From positions 3,802 through 12,205 of the forward strand of contig JAOZLO010000042.1 in NCBI GenBank assembly GCA_029934775.1: DNA of 8,404 nt. The letters run 5' to 3'. The first letter of the stretch is position 1; every line of letters starts with the position of its first letter. The stretch is from Desulfocapsaceae bacterium. GTDB lineage: Bacteria > Desulfobacterota > Desulfobulbia > Desulfobulbales > Desulfocapsaceae. The notes under the pieces were generated by a model. The model was not told where the DNA came from, made no database searches, and saw nothing but the letters and a program-made list of their open reading frames with translations. Below are positions 6,243-8,404 of this stretch, in pieces. A program made the translations under genes and the position numbers.

Positions 6243-6788
6243 ATGAAAGAGGCGAATGACCAGAAAAGCGAAATCAAATCGCCGCCCAAATGGGAGATGA
6301 CCTTTCTTGACCGCTGGGTCGACAGGGGGGGACGCTGGTTCAGTTATCTTATTCTTATCAGTTGTTTTACCATCGTCTACGAGGTCATCGCCCGCTATGT
6401 CTTCGGAGCACCGACTATCTGGAGTCATGAAGTCACGACTCTTCTCTGTGCAATATCCTTCGCCTACGGTGGTAGTTATTGTCTGGCCAGAAACAGCCAT
6501 ATTCGCATTGTTATTTTGTATGACCTGGTGTCGCTCAAAGTCCGGCGATATCTTGATATTTTCAATACCTTCGTCGGATTGATCTGGGCCTGTACGCTGG
6601 TCTACGCGGCCTTTACGCTCGTTGAGAAATCATGGTTCACACCATGGGGTGAATTTCGCATGGAAACCAGCGCCAGCGCCTGGGACCCTCCGTTCCCGGC
6701 ATGGACCAAAGCGTTCCTGATGTTCGCCTTAACCATTATGGCCTTTCAATTCCTGCTGCAGCTGATCAAAACGCTGCGTCAAAAATAG
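6243..6788 (+). CDS. dctQ: TRAP transporter small permease subunit, DctQ family
   Basis: Small inner-membrane subunit that partners DctM in TRAP transport. AGAGG lies 9 nt before the ATG. The protein has 181 aa with a charged cytoplasmic N-terminus of about 30 residues and four membrane segments at roughly 32-54, 62-82, 104-127 and 154-176. The family signature YEVIARYVFGAPTIWSHEV spans 46-64, and HIRIVILYDLV (86-96) is the usual polar segment after helix 2. The periplasmic loop 129-153 (SWFTPWGEFRMETSASAWDPP) resembles the FcbT2-type small subunits associated with the mannitol/chloroaromatic TRAP group. The stop is 18 nt before dctM, so the two are almost certainly co-translated. It is separated from dctP by a hairpin and a repeat element. 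Confidence 0.92.
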   Translation: MKEANDQKSEIKSPPKWEMTFLDRWVDRGGRWFSYLILISCFTIVYEVIARYVFGAPTIWSHEVTTLLCAISFAYGGSYCLARNSHIRIVILYDLVSLKVRRYLDIFNTFVGLIWACTLVYAAFTLVEKSWFTPWGEFRMETSASAWDPPFPAWTKAFLMFALTIMAFQFLLQLIKTLRQK

Positions 6789-6806
6789 TTTATGGGGTTC
6801 ATTTAA

Positions 6807-8129
6807 ATGTTTGGACTTTCCTCTTTGGGCATTGAATGGGGCAGCCTGCTCATGCTGGGCATGATGATTGGTTTGCTGCTTACCGGTATGCCCCTGGCTT
6901 TTGTCACTGGGCTGGTGGCCCTGTTTTTTACGGTCGGTTGGTTTGGCCTCGATGCTGTACCCCTGATCACCAGCCGCATCTACAGTTTTACTACCAGTTA
7001 TGTATTTATCGCTGTTCCCATGTTCGTGCTGATGGCATCTATCCTGGATCAATCGGGCATTGCCAAAGATCTTTTCAACGCCATGCGTATCGTCTCCGGC
7101 CGCCTTCGTGGCGGTGTCGCCATCCAGACACTGGTCGTAGCACTTTTTCTGGCTGCCATGTCGGGCATTGTCGGTGGCGAAACTGTGCTGCTGGGCATGT
7201 TGGCCCTGCCGCAGATGCTGCGCATTGGATACGATCGAAACCTCGCCATCGGTACAGTCTGCGGCGGTGGTGCGCTTGGTACCATGATGCCGCCGAGTAT
7301 TGTTCTCATCATCTACGGGTTGATGGCCAACGTTTCGATCAGTGATCTGTTTACGGCTTCCATTGTACCTGCGTTTATGCTTTGCTCCTTCTATATCATT
7401 TATGTTCTGGTTCGCTGTTACATGAACCACGACCTGGCGCCCATCTCAGAGGAACAGATGATTGAGCGTTCCTTGGGTGAAAAACTTGGGGCCCTGAAAG
7501 GTGTCATCCTGCCGGTTCTTGTCGCCTTCTCGGTACTTGGCAGTATTTACCTGGGTATCGCCTCGGTGACTGAAGCCTCGGGCATCGGCGTAATCGGCAT
7601 TCTGCTGAGTACACTCGTGCGCGGCGAACTGACCTGGGATCTGGTCAAGAAAAGCGCCTGGCGAACCATGGAAACCTGCGGCATGATCATCTGGATCGGC
7701 ATCGGTGCCAGCGTTCTTGTCGGCGTTTACAATCTAATGGGCGGCAACCGGTTCGTCGAGGACTTGATCATTAATCTGGGTGGTGGAAGACCGCTGGCGG
7801 TCCTCATGATAATGATGGGTATTCTGTTCGTACTTGGCATGATGCTGGACTGGGTCGGTATTGCGATGCTGACCATGCCTATCTTCGTTCCGATTATCAT
7901 TAATCTGGGTTATGATCCGGTCTGGTTCGGGGTCCTTTTCTGCATGAACATGCAGGTTTCTTTTTTATCTCCACCGTTTGGGCCTTCTGCTTTTTATCTA
8001 AAAAGTGTGGCGCCTCCTGAAATTACCTTGAATATGATCTTTCGCGCGCTTCTGCCCTTTATTGCTATGCAGGTCGTGGCTGTAGCGCTGCTCATCGCAT
8101 TTCCGCAACTGGCTCTCTGGTGGCAGTAA
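6807..8129 (+). CDS. dctM: TRAP transporter large permease subunit, DctM family
   Basis: Main membrane subunit forming the substrate and ion path of the TRAP importer, with an expected dozen or so membrane helices over 440 aa (family usual about 425-440). GGGG sits 9 nt before the ATG. Conserved segments: SGIVGGETVLLG (119-130), GGGALGTMMPPSIVLIIYG (153-171) covering the first re-entrant region, YLGIASVTEASGIG (248-261), LGMMLDWVGIAMLTMPIFVP (343-362), and MNMQVSFLSPPFGPSAFYLKSV (380-401). The last resembles FcbT3-type permeases of the mannitol/chloroaromatic group. It ends in tandem stops TAATAG. Together with dctP and dctQ it makes a complete, apparently intact transporter; G+C in this gene is clearly higher than in the dgo genes. 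Substrate is inferred from context only. Confidence 0.94.
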   Translation: MFGLSSLGIEWGSLLMLGMMIGLLLTGMPLAFVTGLVALFFTVGWFGLDAVPLITSRIYSFTTSYVFIAVPMFVLMASILDQSGIAKDLFNAMRIVSGRLRGGVAIQTLVVALFLAAMSGIVGGETVLLGMLALPQMLRIGYDRNLAIGTVCGGGALGTMMPPSIVLIIYGLMANVSISDLFTASIVPAFMLCSFYIIYVLVRCYMNHDLAPISEEQMIERSLGEKLGALKGVILPVLVAFSVLGSIYLGIASVTEASGIGVIGILLSTLVRGELTWDLVKKSAWRTMETCGMIIWIGIGASVLVGVYNLMGGNRFVEDLIINLGGGRPLAVLMIMMGILFVLGMMLDWVGIAMLTMPIFVPIIINLGYDPVWFGVLFCMNMQVSFLSPPFGPSAFYLKSVAPPEITLNMIFRALLPFIAMQVVAVALLIAFPQLALWWQ

Positions 8130-8142
8130 TAGACAAATAATC

Positions 8143-8235
8143 CAATAATGATAAACTCGTAAAACCCTAAAATTTGTAACAACGAAGCAGGTGGAGAGTT
8201 TTTACGATGCCATCAATAATGATAATCTCGTAAAA
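8143..8235. repeat. 22-bp direct repeat flanking an element-end sequence
   Basis: Copies at 8143-8164 and 8214-8235 both begin CAATAATGATAA and end CTCGTAAAA; 21 of 22 positions are identical and the offset is 71 bp. Between them, 8199-8214 (TTTTTACGATGCCATC) matches the right end of the 6066-6217 element at 13 of 16 positions and, inverted, its left end at 14 of 16. TCGTAAAA (8157-8164) and TTTTTACGA (8199-8207) form an inverted repeat. This looks like a decayed or short relative of the same repeat family, or a local duplication, in the 188-bp gap after dctM. Confidence 0.6.
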
Positions 8236-8317
8236 GCTCTTTTGGGGTTGGCGCTGAATCTGATGTCACTTATCGGGTCGGGGAATCCCTCCGCTCAAAC
8301 AGGAAATGGAGGAAACT

Positions 8318-8404
8318 ATGATCGAAGAAAAAAAACGTTTTCGCTCGTCTGCCTGGTTTGGATCTGTTTCGAAAGACAATTTCATTCATCGCAGCTGGAT
8401 GAAA
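8318..8404 (+). CDS. IlvD/Edd-family dehydratase, probable sugar-acid (aldonate) dehydratase (N-terminal 29 residues, cut by window edge)
   Basis: The last 87 bases encode an open N-terminus running off the window, with a strong GGAGG at proper spacing from the ATG at 8318. RFRSSAWFG (residues 7-15) followed by FIHRSWMK (22-29) is the characteristic beginning of the sugar-acid branch of the IlvD/Edd iron-sulfur dehydratases (L-arabonate, D-xylonate and related aldonate dehydratases), which dehydrate aldonates to 2-keto-3-deoxy acids. N21 replaces the glycine usually found in the DGFIHRSW segment. The cysteine ligands and the substrate-determining parts lie outside the window, so neither function nor intactness can be judged. 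It is on the same strand as the TRAP genes with a 188-bp repeat-bearing gap, so it may be part of the same transcription unit or have its own promoter. Confidence 0.78.
   Translation, partial: MIEEKKRFRSSAWFGSVSKDNFIHRSWMK

Noticed and set aside
6729..7430. 233-aa minus-strand open frame, rich in His, Gln and Lys, over dctM
   Set aside because: The odd composition is what the antisense of hydrophobic membrane codons gives; dctM is clearly the real gene.
8143..8235. CRISPR-like repeat
   Set aside because: Only two copies, AT-rich, no further units or spacers of regular length, and no cas genes.
8249..8277. Possible promoter TTGGCG-17-TATCGG before the dehydratase gene
   Set aside because: The -10 matches only 3 of 6 positions; too weak to annotate.

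Overview
This window reads as a sugar-acid (aldonate) catabolism and uptake locus of a Gram-negative bacterium. A periplasmic signal peptide on a TRAP binding protein and complete dctP/dctQ/dctM genes point to Proteobacteria or Desulfobacterota. The dispersed palindromic repeats with GATGGC...GTAAAAA ends resemble, from memory, repeats common in deltaproteobacterial (Desulfobacterota) genomes. That assignment is an inference, not something the window proves.

Left half (1-2741, minus strand): an operon-like run read right to left, dgoK (2-dehydro-3-deoxygalactonokinase), dgoA (KDPGal aldolase, 4-bp ATGA overlap with dgoK), gntK (gluconokinase) and gnd (6-phosphogluconate dehydrogenase, cut by the window edge). 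Centre (2742-2877): a divergent control region with a good sigma70-type promoter for the minus-strand operon, a 21-bp imperfect tandem repeat over that promoter and a 14-bp perfect palindrome. Plus strand from 2878: dgoD (D-galactonate dehydratase) and a DgoR-like GntR/FCD regulator.

Right half (4969-8404, plus strand): a TRAP transporter (dctP, dctQ, dctM) followed by the first 29 codons of an IlvD/Edd-family sugar-acid dehydratase. The dctP-dctQ gap holds a terminator-like hairpin and a roughly 150-bp MITE-like palindromic element. The gap before the last gene holds a 22-bp direct repeat and another copy of the element's end sequence.

Working model: the TRAP system imports an aldonate. DgoD, DgoK and DgoA take D-galactonate to pyruvate and glyceraldehyde 3-phosphate (De Ley-Doudoroff route), while GntK and Gnd take gluconate into the pentose phosphate pathway. 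The regulator probably senses a sugar acid or its keto-deoxy derivative. No wholly new system is evident. The points worth a second look are the combination of galactonate and gluconate branches with a TRAP importer, the regulatory DNA, the start site of dgoK, and the repeat elements. The transporter half is visibly richer in G+C than the catabolic half.
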